Origin: Bacteroidales bacterium
GTDB taxonomy: Bacteria > Bacteroidota > Bacteroidia > Bacteroidales > Tenuifilaceae
DNA: 64,000 nt
Assembly (NCBI GenBank): GCA_003818205.1
Contig: RPRQ01000006.1
Coordinates: 1-64,000, forward strand
Direction: 5' to 3'
Shown: positions 34,903 to 43,201 of the stretch, piece by piece
Position numbering within the stretch: the first letter of the stretch is position 1
How the letters are laid out: each line of letters opens with the position of its first letter
Translations under genes and position numbers: made by a program
The notes under the pieces: generated by a model
What the model was told of the DNA's origin: nothing
Seen by the model: only the letters and a program-made list of their open reading frames with translations
Databases searched by the model: none

Positions 34903-35360
34903 TTAACCACAAAGGACACAAAGGGATTCACAAAGAAAATTAAAGAATTACTCTCTTAATCCCGTCCCTTAGGTGCTTTACATTAAAATTGACCAACAGT
35001 CCCAGTTTACAATTTGATAATTTTAAATAAGTAAGGATTTGCGCTAAATGAACATCATTTAATGCTTCAATAGATTTTATTTCGACAATAACACAATTCT
35101 CAATGAGTAAATCTACTCTATATCCTGCATCAAGTTTGACTTCCCTATATATTAGTGGCAAAGGTTTCTGTTTTTCAACCCTCAATCCTAACTGTGATAG
35201 TTCATAATACAAACATTCTTCATAAGCACTTTCAAGTAATCCAGGTCCTAGGGCCGAATGAACCTTGAATGAGCAATCAAGAACTATCTTAAAAACTTCT
35301 TCAACATTCATATTATTCTTTGTGTTCTTAGTGACAACCTTTGTGTTCCTTTGTGGTTAA
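34903..35360. mobile_element. GxxExxY cassette bounded by CACAAAG inverted repeats
   Basis: The left end reads TTAACCACAAAGG, then ACACAAAGGG and TTCACAAAG (to 34936). The right end (35316-35360) is the mirror: CTTTGTG, CCTTTGTG, CCTTTGTGGTTAA. Only the GxxExxY ORF fits between: its stop is 4 bases from the left arm and its ATG 5 bases from the right arm. ORF-less relatives of the same ends occur at 37724-37827 and elsewhere. Confidence 0.7.
34940..35311 (-). CDS. GxxExxY family protein (PD-(D/E)XK-like)
   Basis: 123 residues. It carries the name-giving motif GLLESAY in GPGLLESAYEECLYYEL, then LIYREVKLDAGYRVDLLIENCVIVEIKSI, in which D of RVDLL and E-x-K of VEIKS look like PD-(D/E)XK metal ligands. 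Ends with AQILTYLKLSNCKLGLLVNFNVKHLRDGIKR. Molecular function is not established. It fills the whole interior of a CACAAAG inverted-repeat cassette that splits two redox genes, so it is read here as a mobile-element gene rather than part of the pathway. Confidence 0.85.
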   Translation of the reverse strand: MNVEEVFKIVLDCSFKVHSALGPGLLESAYEECLYYELSQLGLRVEKQKPLPLIYREVKLDAGYRVDLLIENCVIVEIKSIEALNDVHLAQILTYLKLSNCKLGLLVNFNVKHLRDGIKRVIL

Positions 35361-35363
35361 GGG

Positions 35364-37712
35364 TTATCTTGTTATAACAGCATTCACCGGACAAATCTGC
35401 TTACAAATATCACACTTGATGCACTTTTCGGTATCGATATGATGCAACTCGTAAGGCAATGCTTTAATTGCATCGGCAGGGCATCGTTGAGCGCACTTGG
35501 TGCATCCAATACACTTATCATTGATATCGTAAATAATCATCTCCTTACACTTGCCCGTTGGGCAATGCCCATTGATATGAGCCTCGTACTCCTCTCTGAA
35601 ATATTTCAAAGTTGTAAGAACGGGATTTGGTGCGCTTTTTCCCAATCCACAGATACTCCCTTTTTTCGTGCTATGCGCTAGCTGTTCTAGGGTTTCAAGG
35701 TCGGCTAATGTTCCTTTTCCACTGCTGATTTTATTCAAAATCTCAAGCATTCGTCTAGTTCCAATTCGACAGAATGTACATCTACCGCACGATTGGTCTT
35801 GGGTAAAGGTTAAGAAGTACCGAGCAATATCAACCATGCAATCGTCTTCATCAAGAACGATAAGCCCTCCAGAGCCCATCATGGCACCAACCTGAACAAG
35901 CGAGTGGTAATCAATTGGGGTATCGGTCATCGATTCAGGGATACACCCACCCGACGGACCGCCAATCTGAACAGCCTTAAATTTCTTTCCATTCGGAATA
36001 CCGCCACCAATATCCTCAACAATCTTACGAATTGAAATTCCCATTGGAACTTCAATCAATCCTCCACGGTTTATCTTGCCTGCAAGGGCAAAAACCTTAG
36101 TTCCTTTGCTAAGTTTTGTACCAATACTGTGAAATGCTTCAGCGCCTTTCCTAATAATCCACGATACCTGCGAATAAGTCTCAACATTGTTAATTAAGGT
36201 TGGGTTTCCCCATAAACCATTGCTCGATGGATAAGGTGGACGCATTGTTGGGTAGCCTCGCTTGCCTTCAATGGAGGCTATTAAAGCAGACTCTTCGCCA
36301 CATACAAATGCTCCAGCGCCCTCGAAAATTTTAAGATGAAACGAGAATCCTGTTCCTAAGATATTATCGCCGAGCAATCCCTCCTTTTCACATAAACTCA
36401 GCGCCTCACGAATTCGAATCAACGCTAATGGATACTCTGCTCGGATATAGAAAATCCCCTCTGTTGCTCCAACTGCATACGCAGCAATGATAATCCCCTC
36501 AATCACTCGGAACGGATAAGACTCAAGCAACATCCTATCCATAAACGCACCAGGGTCGCCCTCATCGCCATTGCAAATCACATACTTTTGGTCTGAAACT
36601 TCATTGGCAACAAGTTGCCATTTAGTACCAGTAGGGAAACCTGCACCGCCTCTACCCCTCAGTCCACTCTCCTTGATAGCATCAATTACCTCTGGTCTAG
36701 ATTTTACCTTAAGGCACATGCTGAGAGCAGTAAATCCACCTAACTTTCGGTATTCAGCAATATCGGTTGGTTTAAGGATTCCACGATGTTCGGTTGCAAT
36801 ATTTATCTGACCATTCAAGAACTCGGCAACAGGAGTATCGGTGCTTTCGGACGAATATCTTCGGATAGATTTTGGTGCGCTATCGAAAACTAATCCTTCA
36901 AAATAGTTATATATATTGCTCTTAATCCTAGTAAACGGATTAAGAGGTTTAAAATGTCGATGGATAACCTCTCGCACCTCATCGGGTTTAATCTTTGTGT
37001 AATATGATACCGCTTCGCCAGGCTTATGTACCTCAAGCATCGGAACCTGATTACAGATGCCCACACAGCCAACATGCTTAACACTGACATTTATCTTGCT
37101 TTTGATAAGCGTTTTCTCTAGTTCCTCCTTAACGCCAGAACTGCCGCTTGCCACGCAGCAAGAACCTAAACCAATCCTGATTTCACCCTGAATATCCTTA
37201 CTATCTACAAAAGGAATCGTTCCAGATGAGGAGCCTCCATCCTTTGCTGATAGGAAATCAGAGATAACCTCGGGTACAGATTCTGATGTAACATGACCAT
37301 AGGTAATACTTCCAATCTGCACCACAGGGGCAATAGTACAACAACCAAGACAAGCTACCTTTTCGATAGTGAATTGCCCTTCGGCATCGGTCTCCTCATC
37401 ATCTTTAAGGTTTAGCTTGCGACGAAACGAATCGTAAACTAGCATCGCACCCTTAACATGACATGCAGTACCAACGCAAACCTTGATGATATGCTTGCCA
37501 ACGGGTTTATGCCTAAACTGAGTGTAGAATGTAGATATACCATAGATGCGAGATGGTGTGATATCAGTGATATCGCAAACCCGCTGCAACGCCTCCTTGG
37601 GAAGATAGTTATAATGATTTTGGATTTCCTGTAAAATTGGAATTACCGCCTCAACCGCTCTCCCTTTCGATTCGACTATTCTATCAACTATTTCTATAAT
37701 ATCCTTTTCCAT
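35364..37712 (-). CDS. NuoE-NuoF fusion with extra ferredoxin domains
   Basis: 782 residues. About 1-160 is NuoE-like, with 2Fe-2S ligands in CVGTACHVKGA and CLGCC. About 170-270 is a second thioredoxin-like 2Fe-2S domain (GLGSCCVASGSS, CVGICNQVPM). About 300-715 is NuoF, with FMN loop GLRGRGGAGFPTG, NAD loop EGAGAFVCGEESALI and 4Fe-4S ligands SCGRCTFCRIGTRR. About 725-782 is a 2x[4Fe-4S] ferredoxin (CIGCTKCAQRCP, CIKCDICKQICP). This matches HydB/NuoF-like diaphorase subunits that oxidise or reduce NAD(P)H. No hydrogenase or formate dehydrogenase catalytic subunit lies nearby, so the partner is probably the FAD/Fe-S protein downstream and the membrane ferredoxin. Confidence 0.88.
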   Translation of the reverse strand: MEKDIIEIVDRIVESKGRAVEAVIPILQEIQNHYNYLPKEALQRVCDITDITPSRIYGISTFYTQFRHKPVGKHIIKVCVGTACHVKGAMLVYDSFRRKLNLKDDEETDAEGQFTIEKVACLGCCTIAPVVQIGSITYGHVTSESVPEVISDFLSAKDGGSSSGTIPFVDSKDIQGEIRIGLGSCCVASGSSGVKEELEKTLIKSKINVSVKHVGCVGICNQVPMLEVHKPGEAVSYYTKIKPDEVREVIHRHFKPLNPFTRIKSNIYNYFEGLVFDSAPKSIRRYSSESTDTPVAEFLNGQINIATEHRGILKPTDIAEYRKLGGFTALSMCLKVKSRPEVIDAIKESGLRGRGGAGFPTGTKWQLVANEVSDQKYVICNGDEGDPGAFMDRMLLESYPFRVIEGIIIAAYAVGATEGIFYIRAEYPLALIRIREALSLCEKEGLLGDNILGTGFSFHLKIFEGAGAFVCGEESALIASIEGKRGYPTMRPPYPSSNGLWGNPTLINNVETYSQVSWIIRKGAEAFHSIGTKLSKGTKVFALAGKINRGGLIEVPMGISIRKIVEDIGGGIPNGKKFKAVQIGGPSGGCIPESMTDTPIDYHSLVQVGAMMGSGGLIVLDEDDCMVDIARYFLTFTQDQSCGRCTFCRIGTRRMLEILNKISSGKGTLADLETLEQLAHSTKKGSICGLGKSAPNPVLTTLKYFREEYEAHINGHCPTGKCKEMIIYDINDKCIGCTKCAQRCPADAIKALPYELHHIDTEKCIKCDICKQICPVNAVITR

Positions 37713-37723
37713 AATGTCTTCAT

Positions 37724-37827
37724 TTAACCACTAAGGACACTAAGTTCATCACTAAGTAACACAAAGAAAAAAATTTAATAAAAACTTAGCGGCCCTTTGT
37801 GAATACCTTTGTGCTCTTTGTGGTTAA
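37724..37827. repeat. ORF-less CACTAAG/CTTTGTG inverted-repeat element (MITE-like)
   Basis: 104 bases. It starts TTAACCACTAAGGACACTAAG and ends CCTTTGTGCTCTTTGTGGTTAA. The termini TTAACCAC/GTGGTTAA are those of the GxxExxY cassette, but the interior is only an AT-rich spacer. It fills almost the whole gap between the NuoEF-like gene and the next propeller gene. Confidence 0.7.
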
Positions 37828-37833
37828 TAATTC

Positions 37834-39702
37834 TTATTTCCCTATACAATACAAATTCTTATCACCTCTGATATAAATTCTTCCATTCGCAAAGGCAGGT
37901 GTGCAAACCGATTTCTCACTAAGTTTGCCCGTCCCAACTGATGTGAACACTTTATCTGCTTTGAAAATATGCATTACGCCCATTTTATCTTGAAGATAGA
38001 TATTCCCCTCAGCAATTATTGGCGATGAGTAGAATCCATCGGCAAACTCCTTTGTCCAGTAGCTCGTTCCGTTTTTTGCATCATAGCAAACAACAGTACC
38101 ATAACTTGTAACAACAAACAAGTATTTATCTGTTGCCACAGGACTAGGAACATCTGATAGATAATCGGAGTTTTCCCAAAGTTTTTCAGGTGTATCGCCA
38201 ACCTTAATCGCCGTTAAACTTGCATATTCGTTCAACGCAAACACAACTCCATCGGCGTAAACAAGCGATGGACCTACCTCCCCCGAGATACAATCGATGC
38301 TCCAAAGCTGTTTCCCTGTTGCAGGGTCGTACGATGCAACTGATGGCTCGGCAACCAGCATCAACTCATCGCGACTTCCAGTGTTTACTAAAATTGGCGA
38401 TGCCCATGATATCTTAACCTTACGAGGTGTGCTCCATACCTCATCTCCCGTTGATGAGTTCATAGCCATTACTCTAGCATTTGTCCTACTATCAAACTCA
38501 ACGATGACTAACCCTTTATAGGTAATTAACGATGATGAGTGTCCATAATGATTTTGAGGAACGCCAAGGTTTTTTGTCCATACTCGGTTTCCATTCATAT
38601 CAACAGCCAAAATATCGCCGTTGGCAAATATTGCATAAACCCTTCTACCATCAGTAGATATAGTTGGTGCCGAATGACCAGTATCGCCCTGTACCTTGGG
38701 TGCTGCTGCAGGAGAACCAGTAATATTATCGGCATTGGCAGTCCATAGCAGTTTTCCGTTATGCCTATTGTAGCAATAAACCTCCCGTTTTGTAGCATTT
38801 GCGCCAGCAACAAATATCTTGTCGCCCCAAATTATAGGAGAATTATAACCATGAAGAGGAATTGCTGCTTTCCATAGGATATTTTGCCCTGTTGCTCCAT
38901 CCCAACTTGTTGGAATATTCTTTTGATAAGCATTTCCATTTCCACCAAAACCGCGGAAATTGGGGAAGTTATTTTTCAATTCATTATTAGATGGATAATC
39001 TCCTGATGCTGCTACTTGCTTTACCGCTTGCTGTGTTGGAGCCTCTTTTTGTGTTGGAGTTTCAGTATTTTCAGACTTAACTACCTCAGATGTTTTTACT
39101 ACCTCAACTTTAGCAGTATCAGTTTTTGCAACTTCTGTTTTCTCTTGAGATACCGGAAGTTCCTTTTTACCCTTATCCTCTGTATTTGATGCTATTGCTG
39201 CATTCTCGAATGTTGATTTAAGCTGATTCTGAGTCAGGAATGCAAAAACTAAAGCAACAACCACAAGAGTTCCACCACCAATTGACACCCACAATCGAGC
39301 AGTTTTTTGGGTGTAGAGAAGTTTATCGCTATTCTCGGTGCTAACAACAGGCAATTCCTTTGTGGCCAACCGAATGAACTGCATGGCAATTATCAAGACA
39401 AGCACACCTAGCATAAGTATATATCCGCCATTGCGAATCTGCCATTGGTTTGTAAAGTAGGCCTTGCGTGCAAGTAAATCTAACTCGCGAATCTCCTCTC
39501 TGAGCTGATTATCGTTTGGATTCTCTTGCAATCGCTCAACAAGCGCATTTATAACCTTTGTATTGACAGGGTCAACCCTGTTTACTTGAGTGAAATTGGC
39601 AATTATCAAAATACAAAAGATAAAGGAGTAAACCCCCGCAACAATTGCAACACCTTTCCAAAGGCGAACATTTTCGATGTATTTCTTCAATGTCTGATTC
39701 AT
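37834..39702 (-). CDS. membrane-anchored PQQ-like propeller protein
   Basis: 622 residues. Three N-terminal membrane helices (about 15-37, 92-112, 133-155), then a low-complexity Lys/Thr/Glu/Val linker (about 170-230), then the family opening NFPNFRGFGGNG and a propeller to the end with blade motifs NGKLLWTANAD, TGDEVWSTPRK, TGKQLWSIDC and NGTSYWTKEF. The propeller should face the periplasm, anchored near the NapH-like protein encoded next to it. No heme motif. Role inferred as a docking or redox propeller of the block. Confidence 0.82.
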   Translation of the reverse strand: MNQTLKKYIENVRLWKGVAIVAGVYSFIFCILIIANFTQVNRVDPVNTKVINALVERLQENPNDNQLREEIRELDLLARKAYFTNQWQIRNGGYILMLGVLVLIIAMQFIRLATKELPVVSTENSDKLLYTQKTARLWVSIGGGTLVVVALVFAFLTQNQLKSTFENAAIASNTEDKGKKELPVSQEKTEVAKTDTAKVEVVKTSEVVKSENTETPTQKEAPTQQAVKQVAASGDYPSNNELKNNFPNFRGFGGNGNAYQKNIPTSWDGATGQNILWKAAIPLHGYNSPIIWGDKIFVAGANATKREVYCYNRHNGKLLWTANADNITGSPAAAPKVQGDTGHSAPTISTDGRRVYAIFANGDILAVDMNGNRVWTKNLGVPQNHYGHSSSLITYKGLVIVEFDSRTNARVMAMNSSTGDEVWSTPRKVKISWASPILVNTGSRDELMLVAEPSVASYDPATGKQLWSIDCISGEVGPSLVYADGVVFALNEYASLTAIKVGDTPEKLWENSDYLSDVPSPVATDKYLFVVTSYGTVVCYDAKNGTSYWTKEFADGFYSSPIIAEGNIYLQDKMGVMHIFKADKVFTSVGTGKLSEKSVCTPAFANGRIYIRGDKNLYCIGK

Positions 39703-39726
39703 AATAGAATTTGACTTAAGTATTTA

Positions 39727-39821
39727 CTTTGTGAACCTTTGTGTATTCCTTTGTGACCTTTGTGGTAAAAAAGAATAACCACTAAGAACACTAAGTACAT
39801 CACTAAGGAACACTAAGGTTA
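39727..39821. repeat. CTTTGTG...CACTAAG repeat, arms diverging
   Basis: The left part carries CTTTGTGAACCTTTGTG, CCTTTGTGACCTTTGTGG; the right part carries ACCACTAAGAACACTAAG, CACTAAGG, CACTAAGG. The arms meet at the centre (GTGGT...ACCAC), the reverse order to the cassette ends, so the RNA could fold as one long hairpin. Confidence 0.65.
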
Positions 39822-39850
39822 CAGATAAATATTATCATTTAGTTTTAAAA

Positions 39851-41119
39851 TTACTTCTCTAATTTTACAGGACAAAAATCAATGCATCTAGCACAACTCA
39901 AGCAAGTGCCTTTGTTTGGAGTATAATCCTCCTGATACTTGAATATTGATAAACTTGTCAAGGTTAGTCCAAAAACCAAACCTAAAAATCCTCCTAAAAT
40001 CCAACCTCCGATATAAAACATATCAACGATTGATGCTGTCTCTTTATAAAACTCTTCCACCGATTTTCCTGCCGATTTAAATGCTGTTACCTCAAAGCTC
40101 TCGGGTTGTGTTTTATCGGGATGCAGCAATTCCTGCGCCAACCGAACATCATGATTTACACTTGCCAAATTCTCGTGAAACCTTGAACCAACATACCCTC
40201 CAATAAGAACTAGTAAAGGAATTATAACAGTAAGCAGGATGATTCTTCGAACCGCCTTCGAACTCTCCTCCTTCTCCTTAATTGGAACAGGTTTATCAAT
40301 CGCTCCAAACGGGCACGAATCCTCACAAAGTTTGCATTGGATACATTTTGCAGGAGTTATGCTTAAATGTTTTCTCGATACCCTACTGGCCAGATTCAGT
40401 AAAACCCCATAAGGACAAAGGAATCTACAATATGGTCGGGCAATAAATACTCCAAGAAGCAGCAGAACTCCTCCAAGCATAAACATCATAAAACTAGCGT
40501 TAAGCCTAAAAAAACCAACAAAAGGGTCGTAACGACAAATAATAAAATCGGTAGCAGTTGCAGCGTAAAGTATTGCTAAACCCAAATAGATAAATGGAAT
40601 CAAACCAAGTACCTTTAACACCCATGATTTAAGGGCTACAGGACGAAGAACAAAAACATCCTGAATTGCCCCTAAAGGGCAAACACCTGCACAGAATGTA
40701 CGTCCAAAAAACAGCGTAAATATGATGGGCAGAGCAAAAAATAGGATAACCGATATTGGAATGCTGTAGGCAGGATTGAACAATGCATAAACTATGTTCT
40801 GCACCGAACCAACAGAGCAAATGCAACCTTCGCGGAAAAATCCAAAATAAGCGATTGTGAATATTGAAATCCAAAATACGCCATCGCGTGAACGTTTCTT
40901 GATAATCATCCAAGTCGCAACGGATAGGGTAACAAACAAAACAACTATATCCAAAATAGCCAACGCCTCAGCCCGTGGGTTTGGTGCCAATGTTGATGGC
41001 TGAACATATCCAGATTCAAACTCAGGTTTAGGGAATCGCTGTACAGCAAAAACATTGTATAGCTGAAAGGATATCAATAAAATAAGAATAATATATGCTG
41101 CTGCTTTCTTCATTTTCAA
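39851..41119 (-). CDS. NapH/NosR-like membrane polyferredoxin
   Basis: 422 residues. Six or more membrane helices interleaved with Cys motifs: FFREGCICSVG, FGRTFCAGVCPLGAIQD and ARPYCRFLCPYGVLL (the paired CxxxCP motifs of the NapH/NosR/RdxA family), then 4Fe-4S ligands CIQCKLCEDSCP, and a C-terminal CLSCARCIDFCP. Members pass electrons across the inner membrane between quinol or ferredoxin and exported reductases. It sits between a propeller gene and a Tat-type ferredoxin gene, as expected for a membrane relay. No NosZ or NapA terminal enzyme is encoded in this window. Confidence 0.85.
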   Translation of the reverse strand: MKMKKAAAYIILILLISFQLYNVFAVQRFPKPEFESGYVQPSTLAPNPRAEALAILDIVVLFVTLSVATWMIIKKRSRDGVFWISIFTIAYFGFFREGCICSVGSVQNIVYALFNPAYSIPISVILFFALPIIFTLFFGRTFCAGVCPLGAIQDVFVLRPVALKSWVLKVLGLIPFIYLGLAILYAATATDFIICRYDPFVGFFRLNASFMMFMLGGVLLLLGVFIARPYCRFLCPYGVLLNLASRVSRKHLSITPAKCIQCKLCEDSCPFGAIDKPVPIKEKEESSKAVRRIILLTVIIPLLVLIGGYVGSRFHENLASVNHDVRLAQELLHPDKTQPESFEVTAFKSAGKSVEEFYKETASIVDMFYIGGWILGGFLGLVFGLTLTSLSIFKYQEDYTPNKGTCLSCARCIDFCPVKLEK

Positions 41120-41153
41120 AACCTTACTTAAGTCAAACTACTTGTTCTTTTTT

Positions 41154-41245
41154 ACTTTGTGTTCCTTTGTGATGCACTTCGTGCTCTTTGTGGTTTAATT
41201 TTTTACCACTAAGAACACAAAGGTTTACACAAAGTACCACTAAGG
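41154..41245. repeat. CTTTGTG...CACTAAG repeat, arms diverging
   Basis: CTTTGTGTTCCTTTGTG, CTCTTTGTGG then ACCACTAAGAACACAAAGG, ACACAAAG, CACTAAGG. Same inside-out layout as 39727-39821. Fills the gap between the polyferredoxin and ferredoxin genes. Confidence 0.65.
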
Positions 41246-41249
41246 GTTT

Positions 41250-41837
41250 TTAACCTTTTTTCTTACTATCATACCCCGAGAATAAATAAGGGTTATCTGA
41301 TGGCACACGACTAAACGCATCTGCAGGACAATCACGCGCAATAGCACACTCATTGCAATTATCGCATAGGTCGTGGCAAACCTGCAACTGCAGTGAACCA
41401 TTCCCAAATGCTCCGCATCCCTTTACGCACTTGCCGCATCCATTGCATAAGTCCTTATCAATATCGTACTGAAAATAGGGATCTTCAACAAACTTGCGCC
41501 TTATGGCACTTGTAGGACATAGCTGATTCTCGGCAGCTGTGGTTAGTTCCTTTACTTCGGGTCTGAAGTAACCTCCACACAAATCGCAGTAGCCACACAT
41601 GCTATAAACATGCACGCACTTTACAGCCGATGGAGTCTTGACACAATTCGTGGCACAACGCCCGCACTGAATACACTTTGATGTATCGAGTTGCCATACC
41701 ATTTGGCGAGCTTGTGTCCTAGTCAAGAGTTTTGCGCCGATTGCCCCAATTCCAACAATAACAGAAAATCTAATGCTGCTATTGATGAAATCCCTGCGGC
41801 TCAATCCACCCTTCTTGTTTTTATCTGAACTTTCCAT
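41250..41837 (-). CDS. Tat-exported multi-cluster ferredoxin
   Basis: 195 residues. The twin-arginine-type signal SRRDFINSS and a hydrophobic stretch (to about 40) mark it for export, possibly with a retained anchor. It then has four Cys groups: CIQCGRCATNC, CGYCDLCGG with a later CP, CNGCGKCVKGC, and CHDLCDNCNECAIARDCP, enough for about four 4Fe-4S clusters. This resembles NapG/NrfC-type electron carriers that pair with NapH-like membrane proteins. It lies 17 bases after the small Tat-type gene and 130 bases upstream of napH-like. Expected to hand electrons to a periplasmic partner. Confidence 0.85.
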   Translation of the reverse strand: MESSDKNKKGGLSRRDFINSSIRFSVIVGIGAIGAKLLTRTQARQMVWQLDTSKCIQCGRCATNCVKTPSAVKCVHVYSMCGYCDLCGGYFRPEVKELTTAAENQLCPTSAIRRKFVEDPYFQYDIDKDLCNGCGKCVKGCGAFGNGSLQLQVCHDLCDNCNECAIARDCPADAFSRVPSDNPYLFSGYDSKKKG

Positions 41838-41854
41838 TTTTCGTTGATAAGTTC

Positions 41855-42058
41855 CTATTTCGATGTTCGTGTAGCCTCTCGCTTAACCTCGATGGCTTCG
41901 GGCTTGGTGCATATTGGCAGTGTCTTACATCCATTACAAATTAAGTTACACTGCAAACCACTCTCGCCCTTTCTTGTAATTAGATAGCCACTTGTGGCAG
42001 TCAATCCTACTAGAATGCTTCCTCTAACTACTGATGATAAGAATTTTCTTCTATCCAT
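41855..42058 (-). CDS. small Tat-type cysteine protein
   Basis: 67 residues. The twin-arginine-like start MDRRKFLSSVVRGSILVGL is followed by a short exported tail with four cysteines spaced CX3CX2CX5C (CNLICNGCKTLPIC). That spacing could hold an iron-sulfur cluster or another metal. It lies 17 bases upstream of the ferredoxin gene and is probably translated with it. No family recognised; it could be a small electron carrier or maturation partner of the ferredoxin. Confidence 0.65.
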   Translation of the reverse strand: MDRRKFLSSVVRGSILVGLTATSGYLITRKGESGLQCNLICNGCKTLPICTKPEAIEVKREATRTSK

Positions 42059-42116
42059 ATATCATCTATTTTTTTTGTTTTGCTAATCAATGCATTAAAA
42101 ATCTAAAGAAATATTG

Positions 42117-42191
42117 CTACTAAGTCACAAAGGCACTAAGAATACAAAATAATTACTAATCAATTCTTCGTGACTTTGAGCCTTTGTGGCG
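42117..42191. repeat. CACAAAG/CACTAAG inverted repeat, arms converging
   Basis: AGTCACAAAGGCACTAAG and a mirrored GTGACTTTGAGCCTTTGTGGC arm around an AT-rich spacer. Fits the family ends at 34903-35360. Confidence 0.6.
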
Positions 42192-42194
42192 AAT

Positions 42195-43160
42195 CTATTT
42201 AACTAATTTATAAACACTAACTATCTTTTTTTCAGGGTCTAAAACATAAACCCTATCCTTTGAATCAACAGCAAGGTCAATCCCATGTGTGCCTTCAACA
42301 AATTTATCAGGCGATGCCACAACACACTTAAACTCTCCCGATGGTTGATGAATCTTAACCCGCTCAATGCCTTTCTCACTCGTAATAAAAGACCCATCAG
42401 TCAGCATGGCAATATTAGATGGATTGCAGCATCCGCTAAATCCATCAACATCCATAGAAGTTCGTTTCCACGATGAAACTAGATTACCTTCAGCATCGTA
42501 CTGCTCAAACTGATGACGACCAGGGTTTACAACCCAGAGTTCGCCCTCGCGACCGATTAGCAAATCGAAATAGGGGCTTGGGATAATAAAACCTTGAATT
42601 CCCTTTTCGGGATTTTTCTTTCCAATCTCCTTCAGGAGATTACCCTCATTATCATATTGATATACAATCCGATTGCCTGCATCGGCAACGTAAACATACT
42701 TATCGGTTAGAGCAATGCTTGTGATTACTGACTTAACGTTTATAGGATTCCATGATTTTATCTTTGTTCCTTTATTATCATATACCTCTACATGGTCATT
42801 AACACCGAGATAGATTTTACCATCATCGCCAACAGTAATGCATTTGGCCTCGTAAACTATATTGAATGTTGATTTCAGATTCAAGTCATTATCATAAATC
42901 ATCACTTTATCTTTACCTGCAAGGTAGATATTATCCTCCTTATCAATGGCAATACCATGCAGAGCCTCAATATCAGGTGATATCTGCTTGAACTCAGCAT
43001 ATGCAATTAACGATGAATCGATATGCCTAAGTTTATCCATCTTATACTCGTACGGATTCTCGTTACTACTTTTGGGTTGATAAAAGAAATCCTTAACCAT
43101 AAAAGCCACAACCGCCAGAAGAAGTATTAACGATAGCCAAATGATTACTTTCTGTTTCAT
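42195..43160 (-). CDS. NHL-repeat propeller protein
   Basis: 321 residues. The N-terminal helix about 7-22 (VIIWLSLILLLAVVAFMV) is a membrane anchor or signal. Then about five NHL blades: EALHGIAIDKEDNIYLAGK, AKCITVGDDGKIYLG, ITSIALTDKYVYVADAGNRIVYQYDNEGNLL, GREGELWVVNPGRHQFEQYD, GIDLAVDSKDRVYVLDPEKKIVSVYK. Probably a periplasmic binding or scaffold propeller of the redox block. A CC pair (DGFSGCCNPSN) lies in one blade. No catalytic assignment. Confidence 0.8.
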   Translation of the reverse strand: MKQKVIIWLSLILLLAVVAFMVKDFFYQPKSSNENPYEYKMDKLRHIDSSLIAYAEFKQISPDIEALHGIAIDKEDNIYLAGKDKVMIYDNDLNLKSTFNIVYEAKCITVGDDGKIYLGVNDHVEVYDNKGTKIKSWNPINVKSVITSIALTDKYVYVADAGNRIVYQYDNEGNLLKEIGKKNPEKGIQGFIIPSPYFDLLIGREGELWVVNPGRHQFEQYDAEGNLVSSWKRTSMDVDGFSGCCNPSNIAMLTDGSFITSEKGIERVKIHQPSGEFKCVVASPDKFVEGTHGIDLAVDSKDRVYVLDPEKKIVSVYKLVK

Positions 43161-43182
43161 ATAAGTTCTTTTAATTCCCTTT

Positions 43183-43201
43183 TCTCTGTGTCTCTGTGTT
43201 T
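43183..43201. repeat. CTCTGTG repeat remnant
   Basis: TCTCTGTGTCTCTGTGTTT, a two-unit remnant of the dispersed family, touching the stop codon of the propeller gene. Confidence 0.4.

Noticed and set aside
35364-37712. NAD-reducing hydrogenase or formate dehydrogenase operon
   Set aside because: No catalytic hydrogenase or molybdopterin subunit is encoded in the window.
37724-41245. CRISPR-like arrays from the repeated CACTAAG/CTTTGTG units
   Set aside because: Units are only 7 bases, spacers are 3-6 bases, arms are mirrored rather than direct, and there are no cas genes. They are short inverted-repeat elements.
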